NCBI GenBank assembly: GCA_019914995.1 | Contig: CM034141.1 | Location: 1,984,001-2,048,000, forward strand | Length of the DNA: 64,000 nt | Source of the DNA: Acanthochlamys bracteata | Lineage: Eukaryota; Streptophyta; Magnoliopsida; Pandanales; Velloziaceae | Direction: 5' to 3' | Part shown: positions 26,821-39,739 of the stretch, one piece after another | How positions within the stretch are numbered: the first letter of the stretch is position 1 | Layout of the letters: each line of letters begins with the position of its first letter | Notes under the pieces: generated by a model | Databases searched by the model: none | What the model saw: the letters and a program-made list of their open reading frames with translations, nothing else | Told to the model about the DNA's origin: nothing | Program-made: the position numbers and the translations under genes

Positions 26821-28050
26821 ACAGAAAAGCTCATTTTCTCAAAAACTACTTTTTTTCTCTAAAGACTTTATTTCAGAAAAGTTTTTTTAATAAACAATCC
26901 TAAACGCCCCCTAAATTTTTTAAGGAATCTATACTCAGGTTTATTAAAGATTTGATCAAAGAATAAAGAACAGTTTGATTTAGTTTACCAAAAAAAAATT
27001 TTTAATTTTTAATTTTATATTTTTTAATACTTATTTTATATGTATTTAAAAATTTTATTTAAAAATTTAGAAAGTATAAAAAAAAGTTATATAATGAGAT
27101 ATTTTTATTGCATATTTTTATTATCTTTTTACATAAAAAAACTTATATTTTAAAAAAAATTAAAATACTTTTTATATTAAAAAAATTCTATTTTATAAAT
27201 ATTTCTTACGATTACATTATATGCTTAGCATTGATATATATAGCTCAGCTCCTACACTGCAAATTATTAAAATTTAGCTTAGTCTAATTTAGTGAGGCAG
27301 AGGTTGAAATTCCTATCAGTAGAGTTCAGGAGTTTGAATAAGGTTGCGTTCTTAGAAATTACTTTCTGAGGAAACAAGAACTTATAGTGAATAAATTAGT
27401 TAAAAAATATAAGAAAATTTAAAAAAATTTGTTAGAAAGATTATTTTTAGATGTAAAAAAATACTCTTTAACTACAGAAATCCTGCAGAAATAAAGGTGA
27501 AAAAAAATCTACCAAGAGGTAGAAACAAAACACAGAAAAGCGAAGGTAAAAGAAAAGTAAGCAAGGCATGAGATTTGTTCAACCGAACACAAAGAGGCAA
27601 AAATAATTCAATATTGCAAATTAATGGAATAAGAATTAACAAAAGTTACGCGAATAATCTGATTAAATAAATGATACAACCTTTCAATTTCGTAATTAAT
27701 TAACCGGATGTATACTAAAATTCCCTGATGTTAGGGGAAATTTCGTAGCTCAAGTCGCCGGAGACCTGAAGACAGAAAGAAAACGACGCTAAGTAATTAT
27801 TGGCTAAACAAAACAATGAATCCAATTACCGCTCTCTTCTAGTTCTTCTCCTCTTCTCATGTGGGCTCCACTCCACACTCTACTTTCTTAATTACGCTGA
27901 CTTGACCCTTTTACGTGCAACACCTCGTAAACCGATTAATAAGAATTCAATCTAACCATATATTTTATTATTATCATTATTTGTTACTCTGCGAATGCAT
28001 GCACGCTTAATGTTGCGGTTTTTGACGATTGTCTAACGGGAGATTAGTAA

Positions 28051-28315
28051 GTGTTTCAAATTGCGTGTAATGTTATTTTTTTTATAAAATTTAAAGGTTT
28101 CAAATAATTTATATATTTTTTAAAATTTAAAATTTTATTTTATATATACAATTTTAATTTTAATTTTTTATTTGTATAGTTTTTAGTTTTTAATATAATT
28201 TTGTTTTAATTTTATTTTATTTTAAACTATTAAAATATAAATATTGAACTTTAATTTTTAATTTATTTTTTACTTTATAATTTTAAAAAATTCAATTATG
28301 AATATTTAAAATAAA
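28051..28315 (+). mobile_element. MITE family I, degenerate copy
   Basis: It begins GTGTTTCAAATTGCGTGTAA and ends ATTATGAATATTTAAAATAA. The interior follows the same AT-rich order as the other copies, but the termini are worn. Confidence 0.45.
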
Positions 28316-29262
28316 ATTTATTTGAGTGGGACTTACATTTAATTTGTATAAAAGAATTGGAAGAAAGAAATATGAGATGACGTTAAAAAAACAGATATGC
28401 AATGTAGTTCTCTATCATTAATAAGCTAGTAATCAAATTGGAGGGTACAATATTAAAATTGATTAGAAAAAGTAAAAGGAATCATTTAATTTAGGAGAAA
28501 TATAAGACTAACTTGGTCAGGAGATCCATTTGCATAACTTTAGTATCATTCACTTGATTATTTATTGAATTGATAATTCCAAGTCAATGAAGTAACTACC
28601 AGAATTGGTTGGTTTTATATATATATATCATTATCATATTTATTTTCATAATTTTGCTTAAAGTATCATATAGAATTAATTAATGTCAGTTTCTATCTTT
28701 AACGAAAAAATTTATTCAAAAAATTTCAGAATTAATTTTTTGGTCAACTAATTATATAAGAAACTTTCAATAATTTTAGTTTATATTGGTGCTAATACCA
28801 TTAACCATTTACAAGGATGCATTCATTTATCGAAATAAATAATACAATTTAATATTATTATAAGATTTTTATAATAATTTTACCACAAAAATATACGAGC
28901 AATGCTTGTATTTCCCCCGCTAATATATGCATTAATAAGTTTTCGAACAAAATACCCTTAAATTAAAGATATCTTCGTTCATTCAACAAATTTTTTAAAA
29001 AGTGTTTGGTTCAGCTTTTTTCAATATTTTTTTAATTTTAATTATATATTTTTTAATATATATTTTATAAAAATTTAAAAAATATAAAAAAAATATACGT
29101 AATAAAAATTTTTATTATATATTTTATTATTTTTTTTAAAATAAAAAAAATAAAACTTATTATTTAAAAAAATAAAAATATTTTTTAGTTTAAAAAAATT
29201 TTATTTTATAAGTAATTTCAACACACCATAACGGACGGAAAAAAGAAATTATTCATACGCTT

Positions 29263-32090
29263 TTAAATTTAGATATGATTTATTTTTTCAAGTCAAATTT
29301 GGAGAACCGTTTATTTACATATTTTATTGTTATTATTGTCAAATAATAATACTAAAGAGCTACAACTTTTTTTTAAAATTCACAGAAAAAGAAAAATATC
29401 TCATGAAAATAAATATATGAATCTTGATCACAACTATAAAACTAATTAAATCTTTGAAGCAAGTAGAAGCATGTGGATGGTCTTACGTATCTCTCAAGTG
29501 CCCTACCAAATCCAACTTGTGTTCTTTTTCTGTTTTTCTAATTTTTTATTATTTATTATTTTTTTTCTATATATATATTTTTAGTGCCCACGTTTGAAAT
29601 TACTTATAACAACATTTTAAAATTTATTTTTATTTAATAAACGGTCATAATATTTTATAAAATTTATTTAAAATTTTAAAAATATTTAAAAAGTTTTAAA
29701 TATTAAAATCTTATTATTAGTTTTTATATATTAATTTATTTTTAAAATAAAATAAAAATATATATTTTTTAAACAAGTATTTTTTATTACCCTACTTCTA
29801 CTACTTAAGCTAATCTTGGTTGAATCCAATCAAACCTTCCGTAATCAAAAGTGGGAAACTTGGATGTAAACAGTTCCCGAAACCGTCTAATTTTTGCAGC
29901 CAAAATTAACAGCGTGTTTAATTTCCATATGAATTGACTTTTTAAAAAATAAAAAGTGACTTTTAATGAGTTCATATATTACTTTATACTAAAAAGTTAT
30001 TTTTTAATAGTTATTTTCAAAGTGATTTTTATATCTTTTAATAATTACTTCTAATAACTATTTTTGTAGTAATTTATATTTTAATAAAACACATTTTGTA
30101 ACTTATTTAAAAAAATAATAAATGCATCCTAAGCGCAAATCATTCATGGGAAAGCCGATTTTTTTAAGACAAGCGAATACCACATTACAAATCGTAAGGT
30201 AAAAAAGTTTCATATTATAATGCTTGGAGACATGTACATATGATAGAAAGTTAGTATCTCAAGTAATCTGACTATTTGCGTGAATGCACAGGAAAATAAT
30301 TTTTACGTCTTGCTTTCCAAGCTTTATTCGAGTGACATTTGGAAATGCTTAAAATTTAATTACAGTCTTGCTTTCCGAGCTATATTCGAAGAACATTTAA
30401 AAATACTTAAATTTTTACTTCGTGATATTACTAATTTAAAGTTTTTTAAAAAATAAATTTACTTTTTTTAATTTAAAAAGATTATATTATATAAGATTGC
30501 ACAAAACATAATTAAATTATACTTTTTAATTTTTTAAAAGCTTCTTAAAATACTATAAAGTTTATTGAGAAATATAAAAAAATTTTGGAACAAAAAATAG
30601 TGTTATAAGTAGGTGTTATGGAGGACGTATTGTTAAATATGTGAAAGTCAATTCCGTATAAGTGAATTTTATAAATTAGAATTTTTTTAAAAGTGCGTGC
30701 ATTTTTTTAACTTTAGTTAGAAGTGAATTGAGAATAAAAAATAGAGTTATAAAATTTATACTGATGAGTTCTTATACTATAAAATAGAAGGAAATTTTTA
30801 GTTCAACTGAGTTTTTTGAAACTGTTTCGATACGGGCGTGTTTTAAATATTCGTAATTTTATTTTTTTCATCTGATTTTAAGTTCTGAATAATTCATATA
30901 TTTTAATTATATAAAGAATTCAGAACTTTATTCCACATATCTGAAACTTTTTATTTCTATTTTTTTATTTATATATTTTTCAATACAATTATATTTTTTA
31001 ATTTTTAACACATTTTTAAAACCTATTGAAATATAAATATTAAATTCCACTTTTATTTTATTTTTTAAAAAATTTAACTTTTTATTTTTTATTTTTACGA
31101 AATTCAGCTACGGACATTTAAAACACGTCCATATTGAAATACGCCCATATTGAAACACGCTATAAACTATTTTCTATATTAACTGTAGCGCCAGAAAGAG
31201 CCACTTAGTATTACTACATTAGTAGTAATGCACTGGAGCACAATTGAAGACATCAAGTTTAATTTGAAACCAACGCAAACCAGAAGTTCAGCGTTATCAT
31301 AGAAATGTACCGAACAAGTTTAAGGAAAGTTCGAAACTACTTCAATAAAATCTTTTTTTAAAAATGTTATTATAGAGTTTTTCAAAAATAAGTTAAAAAT
31401 TTTTCTATCTCAATAAGAAGAGTTATACGTAAAAATTTTATGACATATAATTTTATATTTTATTTTTTTAAATACTATAAAAAATATATTAAAGAATAAA
31501 CATTAAAATAAAATTTTAATAAGTAATGATAAGACGGTCAAACACTGTAAAACTTCGCCAATGATTAATCTGAGCATAAACATGTTCAACGTTATGCGCA
31601 ATTTAAGAATATTTTTCGCAGGATAAAATGTCTGTGGTTTATGCATTATGGGCGAAAATAGTTTTTAAATATAATTTTAAATAAGTTGAGTTCTGGTGTT
31701 TGTTGTATTTTGAAGTAAACTTCATACGTAAATTTTTTTGTATTTTATTATTATATAAGAAAAAAATAAGAAATATTATTTTGTAATTATTAATTTAAAT
31801 AATTAAAGTCATTTTTATTCGATCGGACGTAATTCATAATATTTAATAGTTAAATAAATAAAATTAAAAAAATAGTTTCAGATTAGCCAAATCGGTCCTG
31901 TAATATGCAGATATATCTGTATGCTATACCGACCGAAAGTCTATAAGCGCGTTTCGCAAAACGTTTTAAAAAACAATTTTTTACCTTTTATTTTAGTTAA
32001 GTATTTTGACTAAATATTTTTATAATATTTTATTAAATTAATTAAATTTTTAAAAAATATATAAAAATTTATATAATAAAATATTTTATT
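29263..32090 (+). repeat. 2.8-kb tandem duplication, copy 1
   Basis: The copy begins TTAAATTTAGATATGATT and runs into copy 2 without spacer. The offset between copies is 2826 bp at the left end. It contains no gene. It includes one member of MITE family I (30834-31130) and two imperfect 58-bp direct repeats (about 30303-30420). Confidence 0.95.
30834..31130 (+). mobile_element. MITE family I, copy in duplication unit 1
   Basis: About 297 bp. The left end is GGGCGTGTTTTAAATATTCG and the right end is the inverted form, ATTTAAAACACGTCC. Inside lies a second inverted pair, AAGTTCTGAATAATTC and GAATTCAGAACTT (30881-30932), which can fold as a hairpin. It has no coding capacity. Confidence 0.7.
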
Positions 32091-34918
32091 AAATTTAGAT
32101 ATGATTTATTTTTTCAAGTCAAATTTGGAGAACCGTTTATTTACATATTTTATTGTTATTATTGTCAAATAATAATACTAAAGAGCTACAACTTTTTTTT
32201 AAAATTCACAGAAAAAGAAAAATATCTCATGAAAATAAATATATGAATCTTGATCACAACTATAAAACTAATTAAATCTTTGAAGCAAGTAGAAGCATGT
32301 GGATGGTCTTACGTATCTCTCAAGTGCCCTACCAAATCCAACTTGTGTTCTTTTTCTGTTTTTCTAATTTTTTATTATTTATTATTTTTTTTCTATATAT
32401 ATATTTTTAGTGCCCACGTTTGAAATTACTTATAACAACATTTTAAAATTTATTTTTATTTAATAAACGGTCATAATATTTTATAAAATTTATTTAAAAT
32501 TTTAAAAATATTTAAAAAGTTTTAAATATTAAAATCTTATTATTAGTTTTTATATATTAATTTATTTAAAATAAAATAAAAATATATATTTTTTAAACAA
32601 GTATTTTTTATTACCCTACTTCTACTACTTAAGCTAATCTTGGTTGAATCCAATCAAACCTTCCGTAATCAAAAGTGGGAAACTTGGATGTAAACAGTTC
32701 CCGAAACCGTCTAATTTTTGCAGCCAAAATTAACAGCGTGTTTAATTTCCATATGAATTCGACTTTTTTAAAAAATAAAAAGTGACTTTTAATGAGTTCA
32801 TATATTACTTTATACTAAAAAGTTATTTTTTAATAGTTATTTTCAAAGTGATTTTTATATCTTTTAATAATTACTTCTAATAACTATTTTTGTAGTAATT
32901 TATATTTTAATAAAACACATTTTGTAACTTATTTAAAAAAATAATAAATGCATCCTAAGCGCAAATCATTCATGGGAAAGCCGATTTTTTTAAGACAAGC
33001 GAATACCACATTACAAATCGTAAGGTAAAAAAGTTTCATATTATAATGCTTGGAGACATGTACATATGATAGAAAGTTAGTATCTCAAGTAATCTGACTA
33101 TTTGCGTGAATGCACAGGAAAATAATTTTTACGTCTTGCTTTCCAAGCTTTATTCGAGTGACATTTGGAAATGCTTAAAATTTAATTACAGTCTTGCTTT
33201 CCGAGCTATATTCGAAGAACATTTAAAAATACTTAAATTTTTACTTTGTGATATTACTAATTTAAAGTTTTTTAAAAAATAAATTACTTTTTTTTAATTT
33301 AAAAGATTATATTATATAAGATTGCACAAAACATAATTAAATTATACTTTTTAATTTTTTAAAAGCTTCTTAAAATACTATAAAGTTTATTGAGAAATAT
33401 AAAAAAATTTTGGAACAAAAAATAGTGTTATAAGTAGGTGTTATGGAGGACGTATTGTTAAATATGTGAAAGTCAATTCCGTATAAGTGAATTTTATAAA
33501 TTAGAATTTTTTTAAAAGTGCGTGCATTTTTTTAACTTTAGTTAGAAGTGAATTGAGAATAAAAAATAGAGTTATAAAATTTATACCGATGAGTTCCTTA
33601 TACTATAAAATAGAAGCGAAATTTTTAGTTCAACTGAGTTTTTTGAAACTGTTTCGATACGGGCGTGTTTTAAATATTCGTAATTTTATTTTTTTCATCA
33701 GATTTTAAGTTCTGAATAATTCATATATTTTAATTATATAAAGAATTCAGAACTTTATTTCCACATACGAAACTTTAGCTCTAATTTTTTTATTTATATA
33801 TTTTTCAATACAATTATATTTTTTAATTTTTAACACATTTTTAAAACCTATTGAAATATAAATATTAAATTCCACTTTTATTTTATTTTTTAAAAAATTT
33901 AACTTTTTATTTTTTATTTTTACGAAATTCAGCTACGGACATTTAAAACACGTCCATATTGAAATACGCCCATATTGAAACACGCTATAAACTATTTTCT
34001 ATATTAACTGTAGCGCCAGAAAGAGCCACTTAGTATTACTACATTAGTAGTAATGCACTGGAGCACAATTGAAGACATCAAGTTTAATTTGAAACCAACG
34101 CAAACCAGAAGTTCAGCGTTATCATAGAAATGTACCGAACAAGTTTAAGGAAAGTTCGAAACTACTTCAATAAAATCTTTTTAAAAATGTTATTATAGAG
34201 TTTTTCAAAAATAAGTTAAAAATTTTTCTATCTCAATAAGAAGAGTTATACGTAAAAATTTTATGACATATAATTTTATATTTTATTTTTTTAAATACTA
34301 TAAAAAATATATTAAAGAATAAACATTAAAATAAAATTTTAATAAGTAATGATAAGACGGTCAAACACTGTAAAACTTCGCCAATGATTAATCTGAGCAT
34401 AAACATGTTCAACGTTATGCGCAATTTAAGAATATTTTTCGCAGGATAAAATGTCTGTGGTTTATGCATTATGGGCGAAAATAGTTTTTAAATATAATTT
34501 TAAATAAGTTGAGTTCTGGTGTTTGTTGTATTTTGAAGTAAACTTCATACGTAAATTTTTTTGTATTTTATTATTATATAAGAAAAAAATAAGAAATATT
34601 ATTTTGTAATTATTAATTTAAATAATTAAAGTCATTTTTATTCGATCGGACGTAATTCATAATATTTAATAGTTAAATATAAATAAAATTAAAAAAAATA
34701 GTTTCAGATTAGCCAAATCGGTCCTGTAATATGCAGATATATCTGTATGCTATACCGACCGAAAGTCTATAAGCGCGTTTCGCAAAACGTTTTAAAAAAC
34801 AATTTTTTACCTTTTATTTTAGTTAAGTATTTTGACTAAATATTTTTATAATATTTTATTAAATTAATTAAATTTTTAAAAAATATATAAAAAATTTATA
34901 TAATAAAATATTTTATTA
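32089..34918 (+). repeat. 2.8-kb tandem duplication, copy 2
   Basis: This copy matches copy 1 along its whole length, with only a handful of substitutions and homopolymer or short indels that I could spot. One example is the altered stretch near 33765-33785, opposite 30938-30960. Similarity stops at ATATTTTATTA, where the flanks diverge. The junction shares only TTA, so microhomology-driven duplication is plausible. Confidence 0.95.
33661..33955 (+). mobile_element. MITE family I, copy in duplication unit 2
   Basis: This is the same element carried along by the tandem duplication. It differs from the first copy mainly at a short rearranged stretch near its middle (about 33765-33785). Confidence 0.7.
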
Positions 34919-37900
34919 GTTATTTTTGTTATTATTTTATCGAAATGAAATAAAATATTTTTTAAAAGTATTTCTAAACATTTTATAAAAGTTTTACGGA
35001 AATGGGTCCATGTCGCATTCTGCATGTCTCACGAGAAGTAGACCATTTTTGGGATTGCCGACAATGTTTTTCTATACTTTATAATTTACAAAACTTTTGT
35101 AAAAACTTTACAAAATTATATCTATAACTATCTGATAATATATAATTTTAATTTAAATTAAATAAATATAAAAATTATTTTAAAACACTTCTAGAAGTAT
35201 CTCAAATAAGCAATGTTGGAAATGTTTAGAAGTATTAAAATAGAATTCTTCAAAAATAAAATAGTTAAATTTTTTAAAAACAAAATTTAATTTTAATAAT
35301 AAAATTTTACAATATAAAATTTTTTTTATTCAATTTTTAAAATTTCTATAAAATATTATATTAAAAATTAAAATAAAAAGTTGTTGAAAACGGTGCCGCA
35401 GTCTTGTGTATTCACATGTTCTATGGAAACAAGGAATTCTTGACACAGCAACTAACAAACAACAAACAAAAACAACAAAAAGCTGGTCCATGTTTTCTTG
35501 AAATTCGAAAACGGATTATTTATTCTTTGCAGATTTTCTTCATTTGGTTTGCTGGAAAGACATGTTACTTTTTTGTCTCCAAATTTATATTTAAAAAGTA
35601 TCTAATAATCGTATGGTTATGAACCAAAAATAACGTACATACTTGGATGAGTCACTATTTAAATTCTTTAAAATTTTTTTGGTGAGATACAAAAGAGTAA
35701 CCATGTTACATAGGATTGATGAACTGCGACAAGATTAAACGGTTAAATCTAAAAGAGCGCTAACTCCAATTCAGCTCAATATTATTTAATCATTTGATTT
35801 ATTTACTTAAATATCTCAATCATGAGAAGCTACCTATAGCCTTGTTTATGTGATCACGCATCATTGACTATTTTACTGTACAACAACTTTTTTATATATA
35901 TATATATATTATCTTATTACTGCTAATATTCTAATCATGGATTAGTTATCATGTACGATTCCTTTATCCTGAGTTAGAGATGCAGTCCATAATTTTTGCT
36001 ATATTTCCTCATATTTATGGACACGTTGATTATATACGTAGGCGCGCATATAATGCTTTTAAAACAAAATTTTGGAAGTGGCTTAGATGTCATGATTGCT
36101 TATAAAATAAATTTTTTTTTAAATAATAAATATTTTTATTTTTTTTGAAAAATAAGTTTTATATTTTTATTTTTAAAAAAATAAAAATATGTAATAAAAA
36201 GATTTTATTATATAAAATTTTTCTACACTATCTAAATTTTTAAATAAATTTTTTAAATAATTATTAAATATATATTGAAAAATATGAAATGAACAAAAAT
36301 TAAAAAATTAATTTTTGTATGTATTACAAAACGCAGCCTAATTAGAGCGTATTTTTTTATACCATAATTTTTATTTTTTAAATATATTTTTAATATAAAT
36401 TTATAAAATATTAAAAAAAATTATCTAAAAATGTTTTTTAATTTAATTTAAAACTTATTCTGAATATAAAATTAAGATAAATTTATTATTTATTATAATT
36501 TTAAGTTTAATTTAAATTTTTTAACCTATTTTTAAAAATTCAAATTTATCTAAAAGTAAACACGCTATTATAGATGTTTGTGCAAGCCGCTTATGTAAAG
36601 CAACGATGAGAAAGAGGTTCAATTTGCGTTCATCAAATGAAACGCACCGGTGGCAATTTGAATATATAGATCAATTTTAGATTAACCTATTCGTTCAAAA
36701 TTAGTTAATTTTAATTTAATTTATTTATTTATATGATTTAAATATATCAATTATAACTTAATTTTTTTAATAATCAAATCAAAATCAGACCAAATTATTA
36801 ATAATTAAATTTATTAAAATAAAGTTAAATATTAATTTTTAGTAATAATATATAAAATTTATTAATTATAATATATTTAAAAATAAAAAATATTAATTTT
36901 GATAAAATTTATAAATTAAATAAAAATTAGTTAATTAGAATAAATTAAAATATATTTATACAAATTAAATTCAAAGTTTATAATATTATTTTTAATTATT
37001 AAATAACATATAGTATATAAATAATTATATGAGTAAAACGAATCAATTTCGGATCAATTCGAATCCGATCCGAATTTATTTAAATTTTTAGATCAACTTC
37101 AGGTTGACTCGAAATCGAATCAAATTTAACTAAAGCTTGATTCAAATCCGACCTTTTTGAATCATGTTTTGAGATCGGATTGAAATTTTTCACCCCTAAA
37201 TAAGCGCATTTTGGGTTGCATTTCGAAAAATTTCAAAATTTTTTTATTATATATTTTTTAATGGACATATTTTATAAAATTTATTTAAAATTTAAAATTA
37301 TAAAAAAATTATATTATAAAATTTTAGTATTATTTATTTTTATTTTTTAAATAAAAAGTAAAAATTAATTTTCAAAATAATAAAAACTAGTTTTAAATAA
37401 AATTTATTTTATAAGTACTTTCAGATTATCTCATTCATATAGTCTGGTGATGCAGATTATTTAGTTGATTCTAGCTTAGCTAGCTTGTTATTCCTTGCAA
37501 CTGCTGCTAGCTTCTTAGATCACCAGGTGTTTGTATATTTGTAAGTGTGGAGTTTTTGATATTACTTATTTTAAAAATAATGTTTTAATTTTTAATATAT
37601 TTTTTATAAATATTTAAAAAATTGATTAAAAAATTTAGACAATATAAAAAATTTCTATAAATAAATTCTTTTTATTACATATTATTATTATTTTTAATTA
37701 AAAAAATATTTTATTTAAAAAATAAAAAATATTTTTTATTTTAAAAAAACTTTATTTTAAAAATACTTCCAAACGATTCAGTAATCAGATAACCTTCGGT
37801 CCGTGCTTCTTATCTAACCAAGTATCTAAAATAACGTTAACGCAAGCTTCTAATTCTGTAAGAAATTTCAACAAATGAGTAAATTTTTGTCAAAGGAATT

Positions 37901-38557
37901 TGAAAGCAAATTCTCAAGATCAAGCTGACGTTTGTTATTTCCTGAGGATTAAAGTTTAATAGTCAAAGTTTCATTTATGTCAATTCATATCTACTACCAA
38001 AATTTTCCTCGTTAAGACTTAAGGAGGATTCTTAAATATTTAAATAAATTTATATTTTTAGATATTTTTATAATATTTTTAAAATTTTAAAAAGTAAAAG
38101 AAATTCTTTTTGTGACCACCTTCAAGTATCCCCCATAACAATGCAACTAATGGAAAACTTGGAACTTATTCTTGAAATTGCACATCAATCATTAAAAGAA
38201 ATTAAATGATCATAATAACAATTCTTTTCAGTTCAGATTTCTGTGCACATCCACAGGGATTTTTTTGGATTTGAAATTCAAGTTTTTAAAAGTGAGTTTT
38301 TGAAAAAATTGTTAAAAATAGTGTCGTTAAAAAGATAAATTTTTGTTATTGAAAAATAAATTTAAAATAATTTTTTATAATAAAAAATAAATTAAAAGTG
38401 CCGTTTTAGTAAAGAAAAAGTCACTTGTGTGTGTCAAAAAAATACACCCAAATTTTTTCAATTTTGAGTTTTATATTAAACTAAAATATTCACGTTAACT
38501 GTTTAAAATAGGACTCATGAATTTATTTCAATCATAGTTAAATTTCGCAATTTAAAT

Positions 38558-38839
38558 GCATATTTCAAATATTCATAATTAATTTTTGTAAAATAAAAAT
38601 TAAAAAGTAGAGTTTTTAAAAAATAAAGTAAAAGTGAAGTTCAGTATTTATATTTAATAACTTTTAAAGTATATTAAAAATTAAAATATAATTATATTAA
38701 GAAATATATAAATAAAAAAATTAAAATTAAAATTCGCATATAAAATAAAATTCTAAATTTTTTATATAATTAAAATATATGAACTATTCAGAACTCACAT
38801 TTTGAAAAAAAAAAAAAAGTTACGATTTGAAATATGCCC
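38558..38839 (-). mobile_element. MITE family I, inverted diverged copy
   Basis: Read on the minus strand it begins GGGCATATTTCAAATCGTAA, passes through GAGTTCTGAATAGTTCATAT and ends with the ATATTTGAAATATGC type terminus. It is co-linear with the element at 30834-31130 but clearly diverged. Confidence 0.6.
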
Positions 38840-39664
38840 TAATCATCGACGGTGAATATATTCGATTATTATCAAAATGGTATTAGTTCGAATTGAGACC
38901 CATCTCTGTTGACTAGGATTATATCAACTGGTCAATCTTTCATTGAAGAGGTTAATGGACTATTTAACAACGTTTATCTAAAAAATTTCTTATCAATTAT
39001 TTATTTTATATCTTTAATAATTATTTTATAATACTTTATAAAATTTATTTAAATACTTAGAATAAAAAAATTTATTAATAAGAGATTTTTATTACTAAAT
39101 TTTTTTAAAATTTTTAAATCAAAATAATAAAATTCATTTATTAAAATATTTTTTATTATAAAAAAATTTATTCTGTAAGCATCAAAGCGAACCTCTCTCT
39201 CTCCGTCCTCCGTATTGCATAGGGCGTCTCTCGGAGCGTCTGGGATGATTTTCTCATGTTTCAAAAAAATATTTTTTAATAATTGTTTTATAAATTTTAT
39301 AAAAATTTAAAAAATTTATAGAATAAAATTATTATTATGTGTTTTATTATTTTTAATTATAGATATTATTTTTAAAATAACATATTATTTATTTTAAAAA
39401 AGCTAATTTTAAAAAAAGCATTTCTAAATATTTTTGTACCTAACATACAAAACTCATTTTTTTCTAAAAATTTATCTTTATTTTATTAAAATAAATTAAA
39501 GATTTATCTTAAAACATATAAAACTCATTTAAAATTTTTTATCATAATTAAAAATAAATAAAAATTTAATTTAACTTTTTAATTTGAAGATTTATTTGTT
39601 AAATTTATTTTGATATAAAATAAATATTCCATCCCACACCACACAACCTTCCTCTCTCTGTGTA

Positions 39665-39676
39665 TATATATAAATA
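39665..39676 (+). promoter_or_regulatory. TATA box of the DUF1685 gene
   Basis: TATATATAAATA lies about 65 bp before the ATG. A pyrimidine patch (ccttcctctctctg) sits just upstream. The expected transcription start is near 39697, giving a 5' UTR of about 40 nt. Confidence 0.7.
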
Positions 39677-39739
39677 TCCTCCCCCCTAGAATAACAAACA
39701 ACAAACATAAAACAATACCAACAGCCAACCCACTCATCA

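Larger units (their letters stand above)
25701..39640. other. 14-kb gene-free, AT-rich MITE nest
   Basis: There is no credible gene on either strand. The region is packed with short AT-rich elements of at least two families (listed separately), a 2.8-kb tandem duplication and TA microsatellites. Near 36660-37195 lies a segment with repeated 'gaatccgatccgaat' and 'cgaaatcgaatcaaat' words, a pattern common in decayed plant transposons. Confidence 0.8.

Noticed and set aside
27290..27360. A tRNA or SINE-like B-box phrase (agttcaggagtttgaataagg)
   Set aside because: There is no matching A box at the right spacing and no cloverleaf could be drawn.
29263..34918. The 2.8-kb repeats as the two LTRs of a retrotransposon
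   Set aside because: The copies abut with no internal region, lack TG...CA ends and contain an older MITE. A tandem duplication explains them better.
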